Of a stretch of DNA of 64,000 nucleotides, positions 7,642-15,784 are shown piece after piece. How positions within the stretch are numbered: the first letter of the stretch is position 1; each line of letters opens with the position of its first letter. The stretch is from Sodaliphilus pleomorphus (GTDB taxonomy: Bacteria; Bacteroidota; Bacteroidia; Bacteroidales; Muribaculaceae). The notes under the pieces are model-generated. The model made no database searches and was not told where the DNA came from. It worked only from the letters and a program-made list of their open reading frames with translations. Position numbers and translations under genes: made by a program. The stretch lies in the NCBI RefSeq assembly GCF_009676955.1, contig NZ_CP045696.1, positions 2,177,001-2,241,000 of the forward strand, written 5' to 3'.

Positions 7642-7684
7642 TATCTTTATAGTGTAAATAAAATACAAGTCAAACATTTAATTC
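7642..7684 (+). promoter_or_regulatory. Candidate -7 box and shared leader
   Basis: TATCTTTA at 7642-7649 resembles the Bacteroidetes -7 box; the only upstream TTTG (7626-7629) is 12 bases away, closer than the usual 19-21. The leader motif AAGTCAAACATTTAATTC occupies 7667-7684, ten bases before the ATG at 7694. The same box and leader recur upstream of 21740. The gap also carries GCAAAGGTTAAGGCG (7582-7596), shared with 3481-3495. Confidence 0.5.
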
Positions 7685-7693
7685 TACAAGACA

Positions 7694-8281
7694 ATGAAAA
7701 AGAACATCAAATTTCCGGCTGACTTCTACGAGCAACTCTACGACAAGATTATGGACTACGGCTTCGATCCCGACAATGAGGACGACACCAGCTGCTCAAT
7801 GGAGATTGAGATAGGCAAGTTCACAATCAACCTGACCGCCACTTTCGAGGTGCATGTTGTGGACAACAGCTTCGATCATGCCTTCGGAACAGAGTACATC
7901 TACGACCTTGAGGCTGGCGATCTTGAGGAAATCGAGGATGTTGTAATCACCTACGATGATGACGACCTCACAGAAGAAGTGGAGCTCACCGACCAATTCG
8001 ACTACGAGTTCTTTTGGAACCAGTTCAAGGTTTACGGCACGAAGAGCAAGGGCGTGCAAATTCACCATGGCGATGAGGTGGTGGTGAAGTCAAGTTTCCG
8101 CTATGGGTCATGGGAGAAGATGATTTACCTCTACACCGACAAGCGCCTGGGTGTCCACGTATGCTGCCGCCGTTTCGGCAAGTATCCGTGCAAAAGGAAT
8201 TACCAGTACATTCTCCCTGCCACCACCGCAGCTTTGTCAATCGTCGGCAAGAACAATTACTACCTAAGCCATCAAGTGTGA
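7694..8281 (+). CDS. Prophage protein of unknown function
   Basis: 195 residues, between terminase and portal but with its own promoter-like region upstream and a terminator downstream, so it is a separate transcription unit inside the late genes. The first half is very acidic (D-P-D-N-E-D-D at 24-30; Y-D-D-D-D-L near 100), the C-terminal half basic with three cysteines (C-C-R-R-F-G-K-Y-P-C). No family recognised. Shared leader sequence with the gene at 21740 suggests co-regulation, perhaps expression from the prophage state. Confidence 0.6.
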   Translation: MKKNIKFPADFYEQLYDKIMDYGFDPDNEDDTSCSMEIEIGKFTINLTATFEVHVVDNSFDHAFGTEYIYDLEAGDLEEIEDVVITYDDDDLTEEVELTDQFDYEFFWNQFKVYGTKSKGVQIHHGDEVVVKSSFRYGSWEKMIYLYTDKRLGVHVCCRRFGKYPCKRNYQYILPATTAALSIVGKNNYYLSHQV

Positions 8282-8388
8282 TTGCGAGAGTGATTTTTTC
8301 TCAACGAGACTAAATTTTAGCTATAATACTATAAATCAACCCTTTTTGCAAAGCAAACCGTTTTGACAGAGCAAAAAACGCCGTGGGT

Positions 8389-8430
8389 CGGTTTCCAAGA
8401 ATTTGAGATTTCGGGAAACCGGCTCTTTTT
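8389..8430 (+). terminator. Rho-independent terminator after 7694-8281
   Basis: Arms CGGTTTCC (8389-8396) and GGAAACCG (8414-8421) with a 17-base loop, followed by GCTCTTTTT. It separates the unknown gene from the portal transcription unit. Confidence 0.75.
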
Positions 8431-8435
8431 GTAGG

Positions 8436-8443
8436 TAACTTTG
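8436..8443 (+). promoter_or_regulatory. -7 box of a promoter for the head genes
   Basis: TAACTTTG matches TAnnTTTG exactly and lies 18 bases upstream of the portal ATG at 8462. A clear TTTG at the expected -33 spacing is not seen (TTTC at 8409-8412 is the nearest). The position directly after a terminator supports a fresh start of transcription. Confidence 0.5.
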
Positions 8444-8461
8444 GGCAACACAGTAAGATAC

Positions 8462-9874
8462 ATGGGACTGCTAAAGACATTAGGTTTTATCACCAAGAGC
8501 GCGACCCCGGTAGAGGGCGGGAAAACTGACGTCATCGACACTGCCGCAAGGCGGTTGCAGCTGATGCGTGAGATTGCCGCCACCCCCTATGTGGCCAACG
8601 CCAACTTCATCACGCTGTTCAACACGGTGCCCGAGGTGGCATGGCCGGTGAACTACATCGCCAGTCGTGCAGCAGGTGCTAAATACGTGCTCAAGAAATT
8701 TGACGATGACTCTGTGGTGTGGAACAACGAAGCCGTCAACCGCATACTTGTCAAGCCTAATTCTTTCGACACTTGGTATCGCACGTTGTGGAAGCATTTC
8801 GCCTACAAGCTCGTCACGGGCAACTCATTCATCAAGGCAGCCATGAGCGACGCGTTCTCCGGCGCCAAGACGCTCTACAAGTGGTGTGACCGCTATGTGA
8901 CGCTGGAAGAGCCGTATGTAACCATCGAGTACAAACGGCAGATGGGCGACATCTACGGTGTGAGCGATGTCGAGGACGTGGTGCAGTGCTATTACCACGA
9001 CTACGGCCAGTTCGTTCGCCGTCCTATCGCGCCTCAGTGCGTGTTCCACGATGTGGACGACACGTTCGGGTTCTACAACGGCGACCCGCTGAAAGCCAAG
9101 AGCCGTCTGTGCTCTGTGCTGAAGGCAATCAGCAACCTCATCGCCGTGTATGAGGCGCGTAACGTCATCTACGTGAAGCGAGGCGGTCTCGGATGGCTTG
9201 TGAGTGAGATGGCCGATGACATGGGAAGCCGTGCATTGACATCGACAGAGAAGAAGCAAATCCTCGAAGAGGCAGACAAGATGTATGGCTTCGGAGAAGG
9301 AAAGTATCCCTACGGCATCAGCGACGTGAAGCTGTCGTTTGTACGAACCAACTTGTCGATTACCGACCTCCAGCCTTTCGATGAGACCCTTGCCGATGCT
9401 GTTGTCATTGCCGGTATCTACGGCATTCCTCCAGTGTTGATACCGCGGAAGGACCAAAGCACCTACTCCAACCAGGCCAATGCCGAGAAGGCGGTATACT
9501 CGTCGGTTATCATTCCGCTGGTCCAGCGGTTCTGCCAGGAGTTTACGCACTTCCTCGGGCTTGACCAAGACGGGCTGTACCTCGACGCTGACTTCAGCGG
9601 TGTGGACTGCTTGCAGGCAGGGAAGAAGGAAGAGCAGGAAGTGCACCGCTCGATTGCAGACCGCTGCAAGATGGAGTTTGAGAGCGGTATCATCACGCTC
9701 AACGACTGGAGGGCGCAACAAGGATATCAACGGGTGGAGGACACGCTTTACGATAAGCTCGTGAGCGAAATGACGCCCGAAGAGATACAGAGATTGAAAC
9801 AATTTATTAACCCCAAAACAGAAGAAGATGAAGGAGATGTATCAGCGCCTGCTCTACAAGACGAAGGCGAATGA
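8462..9874 (+). CDS. HK97-type phage portal protein
   Basis: 470 residues from the ATG at 8462; a TTG seven codons upstream overlaps the -7 promoter box and is rejected. Family hallmarks by eye: N-F-I-T-L-F near residue 45, V-A-W-P-V-N-Y-I-A, W-K-H-F-A-Y-K-L-V-T-G-N-S-F near 115, and I-A-G-I-Y-G-I-P-P-V-L-I-P, typical of portal family PF04860 (A-x-x-F-x-V-P-P). The protein forms the dodecameric DNA channel at one capsid vertex and docks the terminase. Its end overlaps the protease gene by 47 bases in another frame. Confidence 0.9.
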   Translation: MGLLKTLGFITKSATPVEGGKTDVIDTAARRLQLMREIAATPYVANANFITLFNTVPEVAWPVNYIASRAAGAKYVLKKFDDDSVVWNNEAVNRILVKPNSFDTWYRTLWKHFAYKLVTGNSFIKAAMSDAFSGAKTLYKWCDRYVTLEEPYVTIEYKRQMGDIYGVSDVEDVVQCYYHDYGQFVRRPIAPQCVFHDVDDTFGFYNGDPLKAKSRLCSVLKAISNLIAVYEARNVIYVKRGGLGWLVSEMADDMGSRALTSTEKKQILEEADKMYGFGEGKYPYGISDVKLSFVRTNLSITDLQPFDETLADAVVIAGIYGIPPVLIPRKDQSTYSNQANAEKAVYSSVIIPLVQRFCQEFTHFLGLDQDGLYLDADFSGVDCLQAGKKEEQEVHRSIADRCKMEFESGIITLNDWRAQQGYQRVEDTLYDKLVSEMTPEEIQRLKQFINPKTEEDEGDVSAPALQDEGE

Positions 9875-10880
9875 TTTGGACGAGGCGAAAGGAATCGTCA
9901 CGGTAGCCGTAAACGGCATCGGCATTGTTGACTCTCAGAACGACATCTCAATGCCGGGCTCGTTCAACAAGACGCTCAAGGAAAACATTGGGCGCATGAA
10001 GTGGTTCCTCAACCATGACACCACGCAGCTGCTTGGCGTGCCGCTTGAGGGCGAGGAGCGCGACGGCAACCTCGTTATGACGGGGCAGCTCAACCTCGCA
10101 AAGCAGATTGGCCGCGATACGCTGGAGGATTACAAGCTCTATGCCTCTGCCGGGCGCACGCTGGAGCACTCCATCGGCGTGCAGGCCATCAAGCGAGACC
10201 CCGAGGACAAGCGCAAGGTGCTTGAATGGAAAATGTGGGAGTACTCCACGCTCACCTCGTGGGGCAGCAACCCTCAGACCTTCCTTGTAGGCATCAAGAA
10301 CGACAACCCGAGCGATGTGAGGGCAAACATTGAGTTCATCAGGAACGCGCTCAAGATGCGCTATTCTGACGAGCGACTAAAACAATACGAGATGAGACTT
10401 GACATGCTTAACAAAGCGCTTGAGGGCGCAGTAGTAGTGACTTGCCCCTATTGCGGGGAGGAATTTGTTTGGGACGAAGCCGAACGGCACACCTTCGACC
10501 AGCAAGTGCTGGACGCTGCCGGCAGTTACCTCAGTTGGCTTGCCGATGGAATCGTCCGAGAGGAGATGAACAAGCTGAAGCCCGAAATCCGCGCTGCCGT
10601 GCTTGCCATTCTCTCACCGGTATTGAGCAAGTGTGACGGCAAGATTGATGCAAAACTTGTGCAGAAGTCGCTGACCGACCTCACCGAGTATGCCTATTGT
10701 CCGCACTGCTATGCGAGAGTATATAGTTCGAGTATCACGCTTGGGCAGGAAACTCCTGCTGCCGAGAAGACCGAGGACGAGCCGTCAGAAGACACTCGTG
10801 ACGAGGACGAGGAGCAGGAGAAGAAAGCCGCCACCGGCACTTTCTTCGGAAGCCTCAACGCTGCTATCGAGAAACATTAA
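9828..10880 (+). CDS. HK97-type prohead protease with cysteine-pair C-terminal extension
   Basis: 350 residues. The first 170 match the prohead protease family (serine peptidase with Herpesvirus-assemblin fold): D-S-Q-N-D-I-S-M-P-G-S-F, catalytic His in F-L-N-H-D-T-T, and catalytic Ser in L-E-H-S-I-G-V. It matures the capsid by cutting the N-terminal delta domain of the capsid protein. The extension carries C-P-Y-C-G-E-E-F near residue 205 and Y-C-P-H-C-Y-A-R near 290, two C-x-x-C pairs that could form one zinc site across a helical insert, then an acidic tail. The start inside portal is an ATG; a second ATG four codons on is also possible. Confidence 0.85.
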   Translation: MKEMYQRLLYKTKANDLDEAKGIVTVAVNGIGIVDSQNDISMPGSFNKTLKENIGRMKWFLNHDTTQLLGVPLEGEERDGNLVMTGQLNLAKQIGRDTLEDYKLYASAGRTLEHSIGVQAIKRDPEDKRKVLEWKMWEYSTLTSWGSNPQTFLVGIKNDNPSDVRANIEFIRNALKMRYSDERLKQYEMRLDMLNKALEGAVVVTCPYCGEEFVWDEAERHTFDQQVLDAAGSYLSWLADGIVREEMNKLKPEIRAAVLAILSPVLSKCDGKIDAKLVQKSLTDLTEYAYCPHCYARVYSSSITLGQETPAAEKTEDEPSEDTRDEDEEQEKKAATGTFFGSLNAAIEKH

Positions 10881-10899
10881 CCACTAAAATTTTAATTTT

Positions 10900-12498
10900 A
10901 TGGCCTTTAAGAAAGTAACCAAATCGGACTTCGGCTACAACCTTGACAATATCAAGGATGCCGAGCAGAAGAGCTTCATGGAGAATATTCTTGGTGCGAT
11001 GTGCGAAGTTGTCAACAAGGCAATGGAAGGCGCCATCACCGCCGAGGACATGAAAGCTCAGTTTGAGAGTATCAACGAGCGGCTGAAGGGCTACGATGCC
11101 GAGAAGTTCGCTCAAGTAGTAAAGGACAACGAGGAACTGCGCGAGGTGCTGAAAAAGGCGATGGACACCATTGCTAAGGCTAACGAGGCCGGTCCTGCTG
11201 CCGTCAACTCCCTCGGCAAGTTCGAGGAGAAGATGATGGCGATGTACGACAGTGAGAAGTTCAAGAGCTTCATGGAGGGTCACACTCGCAAGTCTGGCAC
11301 CTTTGACGGTTTCAGCCTCAAGGACCTCAACACCGTGTCGATGACCAACGACTACACCGGCAACATTCTCATCACCCAGCAGCAGAACGTCATTGCCAGC
11401 AAGTACGCTCCCAAGCGCCTGCACATGCGCGACGTGCTGACTTCGCTGGCTGGCGACCCTGCTTTCCCCAACCTCGCCTACACCGAGATTGAGAGCATGG
11501 ACCGCAATGCACGCTATGCCACTGAGAACGGCCGCCTGAGCGAGTCGCACATCAGCGTGAAAGAGAACCAGGCAATGGTTAAGCGCCTCGGTACTTACCT
11601 GCCTATCAGCAAGCGCATGCTCAAGAGCCGTGCTTACATTCAGTCGTACATCGTCGCCATGCTGCCCGAGGCTGTGTACTCGGCAGAGGACTGGAACATC
11701 CTGTTCGGTGACGGCAACGGCGAGAACCTTGAGGGTATCACCAAGAAAAATGGCTGCAAGAGTGTTGAGAGCATCATCACCACCGCCATCGTGACTGGTG
11801 CTGCCGGTTCTGTGAAGAGCGTGACCGCTTATAACAATGCAGGCGGTGTTGTCATTGAGTTCACTAATCCACAGCCCGACATCCTCGACGGCATGAAGAT
11901 TACGTTTGCCAACGCTTCGTCTGGCAATGCCTCTGTTCTCAACAAGACGCATGACGTAATCAAGATGAATGACCGTCAGATCCTGCTGCCCGACGTGAAA
12001 CTCGCAGGAGCGGAAAGCGCTGTATCCAGCATGACGTTCACTGTCAACAACGGCGGCTTCAAGAGCATCGAAGCCCCCAACAGCTCCGACGCCATCAAGA
12101 CCGCTTTCGCGGTAATGTCCTACGCCCAATATTACCCAACAGCCATCGTGCTGAACCCCATCACTGTCAACATGATTGAGAGTGAGAAGGACACGCTCGG
12201 TCGCAACCTGGGTCTGATTGAGAACGTGGGTGGTGTGAAATACATTGCCGGACGTCCTATCATCGAGTACGACGGCATTCCTGCCAACAAGTACCTGCTC
12301 GGTGACTTCCGTCCTGTCGCTGCCGCTCTTGTGGACTACACCAACCTCACCCTTGAGTGGGCCGAGGATGTGGAAACCAAGTTGACCAACCAAGTGGTGC
12401 TCATCGCTCAGGAAGAGGTTATCTTCCCTGTTTACAATCCTTGGGCATTCGCTTACGGCGACCTTGCTGCCCTCAAGACAGCCGTCACCAAAGCTTGA
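10900..12498 (+). CDS. Major capsid protein, HK97 fold
   Basis: 532 residues. Residues 1-130 are charged and helical (coiled-coil-like, many K/E) and fit a scaffolding delta domain removed by the protease. The rest matches HK97-type capsids: V-L-T-S-L-A-G-D-P-A-F-P-N near the start of the shell domain, W-N-I-L-F-G-D-G-N-G-E-N-L-E-G-I near residue 270, an inserted beta-rich region at about 300-390, and a C-terminal V-V-L-I-A-Q-E-E-V-I-F-P-V-Y-N-P-W-A-F. The identification follows family pattern and position behind portal and protease. Confidence 0.9.
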   Translation: MAFKKVTKSDFGYNLDNIKDAEQKSFMENILGAMCEVVNKAMEGAITAEDMKAQFESINERLKGYDAEKFAQVVKDNEELREVLKKAMDTIAKANEAGPAAVNSLGKFEEKMMAMYDSEKFKSFMEGHTRKSGTFDGFSLKDLNTVSMTNDYTGNILITQQQNVIASKYAPKRLHMRDVLTSLAGDPAFPNLAYTEIESMDRNARYATENGRLSESHISVKENQAMVKRLGTYLPISKRMLKSRAYIQSYIVAMLPEAVYSAEDWNILFGDGNGENLEGITKKNGCKSVESIITTAIVTGAAGSVKSVTAYNNAGGVVIEFTNPQPDILDGMKITFANASSGNASVLNKTHDVIKMNDRQILLPDVKLAGAESAVSSMTFTVNNGGFKSIEAPNSSDAIKTAFAVMSYAQYYPTAIVLNPITVNMIESEKDTLGRNLGLIENVGGVKYIAGRPIIEYDGIPANKYLLGDFRPVAAALVDYTNLTLEWAEDVETKLTNQVVLIAQEEVIFPVYNPWAFAYGDLAALKTAVTKA

Positions 12499-12504
12499 TG
12501 AGCC

Positions 12505-12882
12505 ATGAACGAGAAGTATATCGTTGAAGGCCCTGCTTTGGCGAAACTGCTTCGCGAAAATCGTATCCGTATAGCGAGGGGTGAACTCACCTTTACACCC
12601 CTCGTTGACGGGGACGAGAAGAAAGCGGAACCAGTAACAGTTGACGACGAGGACAACAAGGACATTCCTCCTGTTGATGAGAAAGTTCCAACGGAGGTAG
12701 AGAATGTGGATGCTCCCTCAGAGGACAACCAGGACGAAGAGATTTGGGACTCCAAGGAAGTTGCCCCCGAAGACTCCAAGGAAGTTGCCCCCGAAGAGGA
12801 AAGCAAAGATGTAGCTCCCTCAGAGGACAACAAGGACATTCCCCCTGTTGAAACCAAATCGCCAAAGAAAGGCAAAAAGTAA
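12505..12882 (+). CDS. Acidic repeat protein following the capsid gene
   Basis: 125 residues, highly acidic in the second half and ending in a basic tail K-S-P-K-K-G-K-K. It has short repeats of the type S-K-E-V-A-P-E and S-E-D-N-K-D-I-P-P-V, partly exact at DNA level (about 12748-12791). The first 30 residues (Y-I-V-E-G-P-A-L-A-K-L-L-R-E-N) are ordered-looking. It lies six bases after the capsid stop. Small head-associated or decoration proteins often sit here, but nothing in the sequence proves that. Confidence 0.55.
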   Translation: MNEKYIVEGPALAKLLRENRIRIARGELTFTPLVDGDEKKAEPVTVDDEDNKDIPPVDEKVPTEVENVDAPSEDNQDEEIWDSKEVAPEDSKEVAPEEESKDVAPSEDNKDIPPVETKSPKKGKK

Positions 12883-12891
12883 GATCGACAC

Positions 12892-13392
12892 ATGAACCTC
12901 ATAGATTGCTCATATTTCTACGTTGGGCCGTTGCAAGTGATGAACGCGCGACAGGTCGACGACCTCGACAACAATGCTGCCGAGGTGCAGGAGTGCATTA
13001 CTGCCTACATCGAGCGTTATCAGTCCGAGTTCCTGCTGAAGATGACCGGCAAGGACTTGGCAGCCGAAGTGACTGCCTACCTCGCAGCCCGAGGTGAGGA
13101 CGAGGACTACACCGACGAGGCGATGGAGACGTTGTGCCAGCAGCTGCGCCCCTCGTTCGCGCACTATGTATATTTCAAACTCGTTGGAGACGTCAACCAA
13201 AACATGACCATTACCGGATTGATGAAGTTGAAGTCAGCCAACGAGAACCAGCCGCCGCGCCAGCGCATGGTCAAGGTGTGGAATGACATGGTGGAGTTGA
13301 ACAAGCAGTTCGTTGCATGGGCGGAAATGAGCGACTATGATGTTTATTACGACGTCGAGATGATAACTCCCATTAACCAGTTTAACCTTTGA
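12892..13392 (+). CDS. Head-tail connector-like protein
   Basis: 166 residues, directly after the capsid-associated gene and overlapping the next start by one base (TGATG). It looks all-helical, with Y-I-E-R-Y-Q-S-E-F-L-L-K-M-T-G and a second helical repeat, like gp6-type adaptors that bind under the portal. Family assignment is by position and fold pattern only. Confidence 0.5.
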   Translation: MNLIDCSYFYVGPLQVMNARQVDDLDNNAAEVQECITAYIERYQSEFLLKMTGKDLAAEVTAYLAARGEDEDYTDEAMETLCQQLRPSFAHYVYFKLVGDVNQNMTITGLMKLKSANENQPPRQRMVKVWNDMVELNKQFVAWAEMSDYDVYYDVEMITPINQFNL

Positions 13393-13961
13393 TGGATCAG
13401 ATAGAGGATATATTCAGAAGCATTGTCGAGGCCGTCGGCAAGTCGGTCACCATCACAAAGACCCGTTCCGACGGGGCGACTGATGTGGTGGACGGAGTGT
13501 CGATCAACTACATATACGGGTCGGCGCAGTACGTCAAGGACGTCCTTGACGTGCGAGGAAAGGGCAAGCAGGGGATGCCCGTGAAGCTGCCCTTGATAGC
13601 CTTGCAGACACCGAACGTGATTACAGTTGACAGTGCCGACTACCAGTACAAGACGAAGATAAACCTCGTCATCGCGTGTTCATCGAGGAAAGATTGGAGT
13701 AATGAGAAGCGTATGGAGACCTCTTTCAAGCGCGTATTGTTGCCCATCTACGAGAAATTGATAGATGTATTGTTGTCCGACCCCCGTTTTGATTGGGGGT
13801 ATGGTGGGCTTGATTTTGTCCCGCATACGATGAGCAAGAACTTCGACTACGGCCGTTACGGGGCGTTGACACCGAGCGGTCAGGAAGTGAGCGAGCCGAT
13901 TGACGCTATCGACATTCGCTCCCTTGAAATCAAAGTTAATAACCAATCATGCTTAAGATAA
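13392..13961 (+). CDS. Neck/tail-completion-like protein
   Basis: 189 residues from the ATG at 13392; the TTG one codon earlier is ignored because ATG overlaps the upstream stop in the usual coupled way. Features seen: an N-terminal helix D-I-F-R-S-I-V-E-A-V, a beta-rich core with L-I-A-L-Q-T-P, and near the end P-I-D-A-I-D-I-R-S-L-E-I-K-V. Position between connector and tail tube suggests a neck or tail-terminator protein. Not recognised with certainty. Confidence 0.5.
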   Translation: MDQIEDIFRSIVEAVGKSVTITKTRSDGATDVVDGVSINYIYGSAQYVKDVLDVRGKGKQGMPVKLPLIALQTPNVITVDSADYQYKTKINLVIACSSRKDWSNEKRMETSFKRVLLPIYEKLIDVLLSDPRFDWGYGGLDFVPHTMSKNFDYGRYGALTPSGQEVSEPIDAIDIRSLEIKVNNQSCLR

Positions 13962-13964
13962 ACT

Positions 13965-14816
13965 ATGGCAAGAATTAGAACTTGTGCCAGCAACAGCTTT
14001 GCGACTGGCAAGTCGATATGCGAAATCGACTACGACAAAATCAAGTACCTTGTGCTCACCAAGCACGGGGTGAAACTGGACTATGACACACTTGACAGCC
14101 TGCGTGCGCAGTGCCATGCCGACCTGCCTAACCGCGCCTACGGCTTCCCTCAAATCGTGAACTGGGAGCCCAACGGCGGCGAGGTGCAGACCTCGCAGGT
14201 GGGTTACGGGCCCAACGTGTACAATGGCGTGAGCGCACGCACCGACGCGTTCACTATCGACAAGTACCGTCACTACCTGCGTGCCGAGATACTCAAGAAC
14301 GTCGACGAGGAATTTGATATGTACCTCATCGACGCCAAGAACAACCTCTACGGCCTCAACGACGGCACCGACACCCTTGCGGGCGTACCTGTGACCATCT
14401 ATCCGAGCGGCAACGACCACCCGGGCGCAAGCGACAAGGCTTCGCTTGCCGTGAATGTGGCCTATGTCGACGTCGAGGATTACATGATTAATCTTGATGT
14501 TGCTCCCCTGGGCTTCAACGCCCGCACCGCTGTTTACGGGTTGATGCCCGTGACGCTGGAGAAAGTCGGCAGCAGCGGCAACAACTACAAGATTGTCGAG
14601 TACTACGGCAAGGGCGATGCCACGGCCAAGTACGGGGAGCTCATTGCAAGCAACGTTGCGGAAGTCATCACCGGTGCCACCGCCGCCACCTATGATGCAG
14701 CAGGCAACCAACTCACGTTAACGCTCGGCTCGGGTTCTTCCACTCCTGCACTGAAGCCAGCTTCAGCGCTTGAGAAGAAGGGCATCTACGGCATTGAGCC
14801 CTACACAGCATCATGA
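13965..14816 (+). CDS. Probable major tail (tube) protein
   Basis: 283 residues. It lies between the neck genes and the tape-measure gene, where siphoviruses carry the tail-tube gene, and is the only protein of suitable size there. It is mixed beta/alpha with a glycine/serine-rich C-terminal region (T-L-G-S-G-S-S-T-P-A-L-K-P). No specific motif is decisive. Its stop overlaps the following small gene by four bases (ATGA). Confidence 0.5.
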   Translation: MARIRTCASNSFATGKSICEIDYDKIKYLVLTKHGVKLDYDTLDSLRAQCHADLPNRAYGFPQIVNWEPNGGEVQTSQVGYGPNVYNGVSARTDAFTIDKYRHYLRAEILKNVDEEFDMYLIDAKNNLYGLNDGTDTLAGVPVTIYPSGNDHPGASDKASLAVNVAYVDVEDYMINLDVAPLGFNARTAVYGLMPVTLEKVGSSGNNYKIVEYYGKGDATAKYGELIASNVAEVITGATAATYDAAGNQLTLTLGSGSSTPALKPASALEKKGIYGIEPYTAS

Positions 14817-14983
14817 AGTACGAAGGTGTAACCTTTGTCACGGAAGCAGTCAAAGCGATGTCGAAGGAGGTGTTCATAAAACACCACATTGACAACTTCT
14901 GGCTCGATCGTGACAAAGAGACGCGCAAAAAGATGTTGGCGGACGTCTACGAGCGCATCAACGGAAAAGAAAAGAAAGCCTAA
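14813..14983 (+). CDS. Small tail-region protein (56 residues)
   Basis: Short frame starting at an ATGA overlap with the tube gene and ending at TAA 14981-14983. It is charged and helical, with T-F-V-T-E-A-V-K-A-M-S-K, then F-W-L-D-R-D-K-E-T-R-K-K-M-L and a basic end. The coupled start and codon usage like its neighbours support it. Position between tube and tape measure fits a tail-assembly helper, but no frameshift site or homology is seen. Confidence 0.6.
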   Translation: MKYEGVTFVTEAVKAMSKEVFIKHHIDNFWLDRDKETRKKMLADVYERINGKEKKA

Positions 14984-15001
14984 TTCCCCCTTTATCGCGA
15001 C

Positions 15002-15038
15002 AGGGTGTGCGCCGCCAAGTGTGACGTGCACCCTTTTT
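15002..15038 (+). terminator. Terminator between tail tube and 15050 gene
   Basis: Arms AGGGTGTGC (15002-15010) and GTGCACCCT (15026-15034), with two G-T wobbles in RNA, followed by a T run to 15038. It would end or attenuate the head/tail-tube transcript. Confidence 0.65.
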
Positions 15039-15049
15039 CCAAACAGACT

Positions 15050-15595
15050 ATGAACATCAAGGAAATGCGTGAGAAGATAGGACGTGCGAAAGCTCAAATT
15101 CGTGGAGAGATAGCGCGGTGCATGGATACCAACAAGCACGAGATGGTGGTGTCGGTGCGCGAGCAGTTGTATTCCGGCATCGACGGGAACGACGCCACAC
15201 TCTCGCCATCCTACAGCCAGGACTCCTACTTCGACAACAAGCGGGCCGGATTCTTTGACGAGGAAGCCGACCACTGGGTGTCGTGTTTCATGCACCCCGA
15301 GAGGTATATTGCCTGGAAGCAGCGCATCACCCCTCCCAAGGAAAGCTCCATTTTGGGGCTTCCGGCGCGGTCAAGCGACACACCCAACCTTTTCATCGTG
15401 GGCACGTTCCACAACTCAATCGATGCACGGGCGACTGCCGGCGGAGTGGAGTTGTTCTCCTTCGGGTGGGACAGCGGTCCGGCAGTGGAGAGAAAGTACG
15501 GCTCGCAGATATTCGGGCTGGGCACCATGGCAGTGGGTCGCTTCAACGGCAAGTTTCTGTGGCCGTGGCTGCACAAATGGTACGACAGCCTATGA
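15050..15595 (+). CDS. Tail-region protein of unknown function
   Basis: 181 residues from the ATG at 15050; an upstream in-frame TGT/GTG extension runs through the terminator and is rejected. N-terminal 40 residues form a charged helix. The middle holds a run of F/Y/W and S residues (Y-S-Q-D-S-Y-F-D-N-K-R-A-G-F-F) and the end is aromatic (F-L-W-P-W-L-H-K-W-Y). It overlaps the next gene by four bases. Position before the tape-measure gene suggests a tail-assembly or tail-completion role. Confidence 0.5.
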   Translation: MNIKEMREKIGRAKAQIRGEIARCMDTNKHEMVVSVREQLYSGIDGNDATLSPSYSQDSYFDNKRAGFFDEEADHWVSCFMHPERYIAWKQRITPPKESSILGLPARSSDTPNLFIVGTFHNSIDARATAGGVELFSFGWDSGPAVERKYGSQIFGLGTMAVGRFNGKFLWPWLHKWYDSL

Positions 15596-15780
15596 GTTGC
15601 AGGTGTGTGCAAGAGCAGTGGCAGCGCGACCGCGACAAGCAGCGTGCGTTGGCCAAGAAGACAGCCGTCATGCTCGGACGGCCGCAAGTCTTATACAAGA
15701 CCCCGGATGGCAAATACCGCTTTGTCACCGACGGGGAGAAATACAGCGGTACAATTGAGGAGATAATAACACAATATTGA
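15592..15780 (+). CDS. Small prophage protein before the tape measure
   Basis: 62 residues, starting at an ATGA overlap with the upstream gene and ending four bases before the tape-measure ATG. It begins M-S-C-R-C and has a basic helix (Q-R-D-R-D-K-Q-R-A-L-A-K-K) followed by a beta-like P-D-G-K-Y-R-F-V-T-D-G. An in-frame extension upstream to 15283 lies antiparallel to coding sense of another gene and is not credible. Function unknown. Confidence 0.55.
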   Translation: MSCRCVQEQWQRDRDKQRALAKKTAVMLGRPQVLYKTPDGKYRFVTDGEKYSGTIEEIITQY

Positions 15781-15784
15781 AAAC

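Noticed and set aside
8825..9802. A 325-codon minus-strand frame over the portal gene
   Set aside because: Antisense shadow of the portal gene with no independent signals.
10864..12393. A 509-codon minus-strand frame over the capsid gene
   Set aside because: Antisense shadow of a well-recognised capsid gene.
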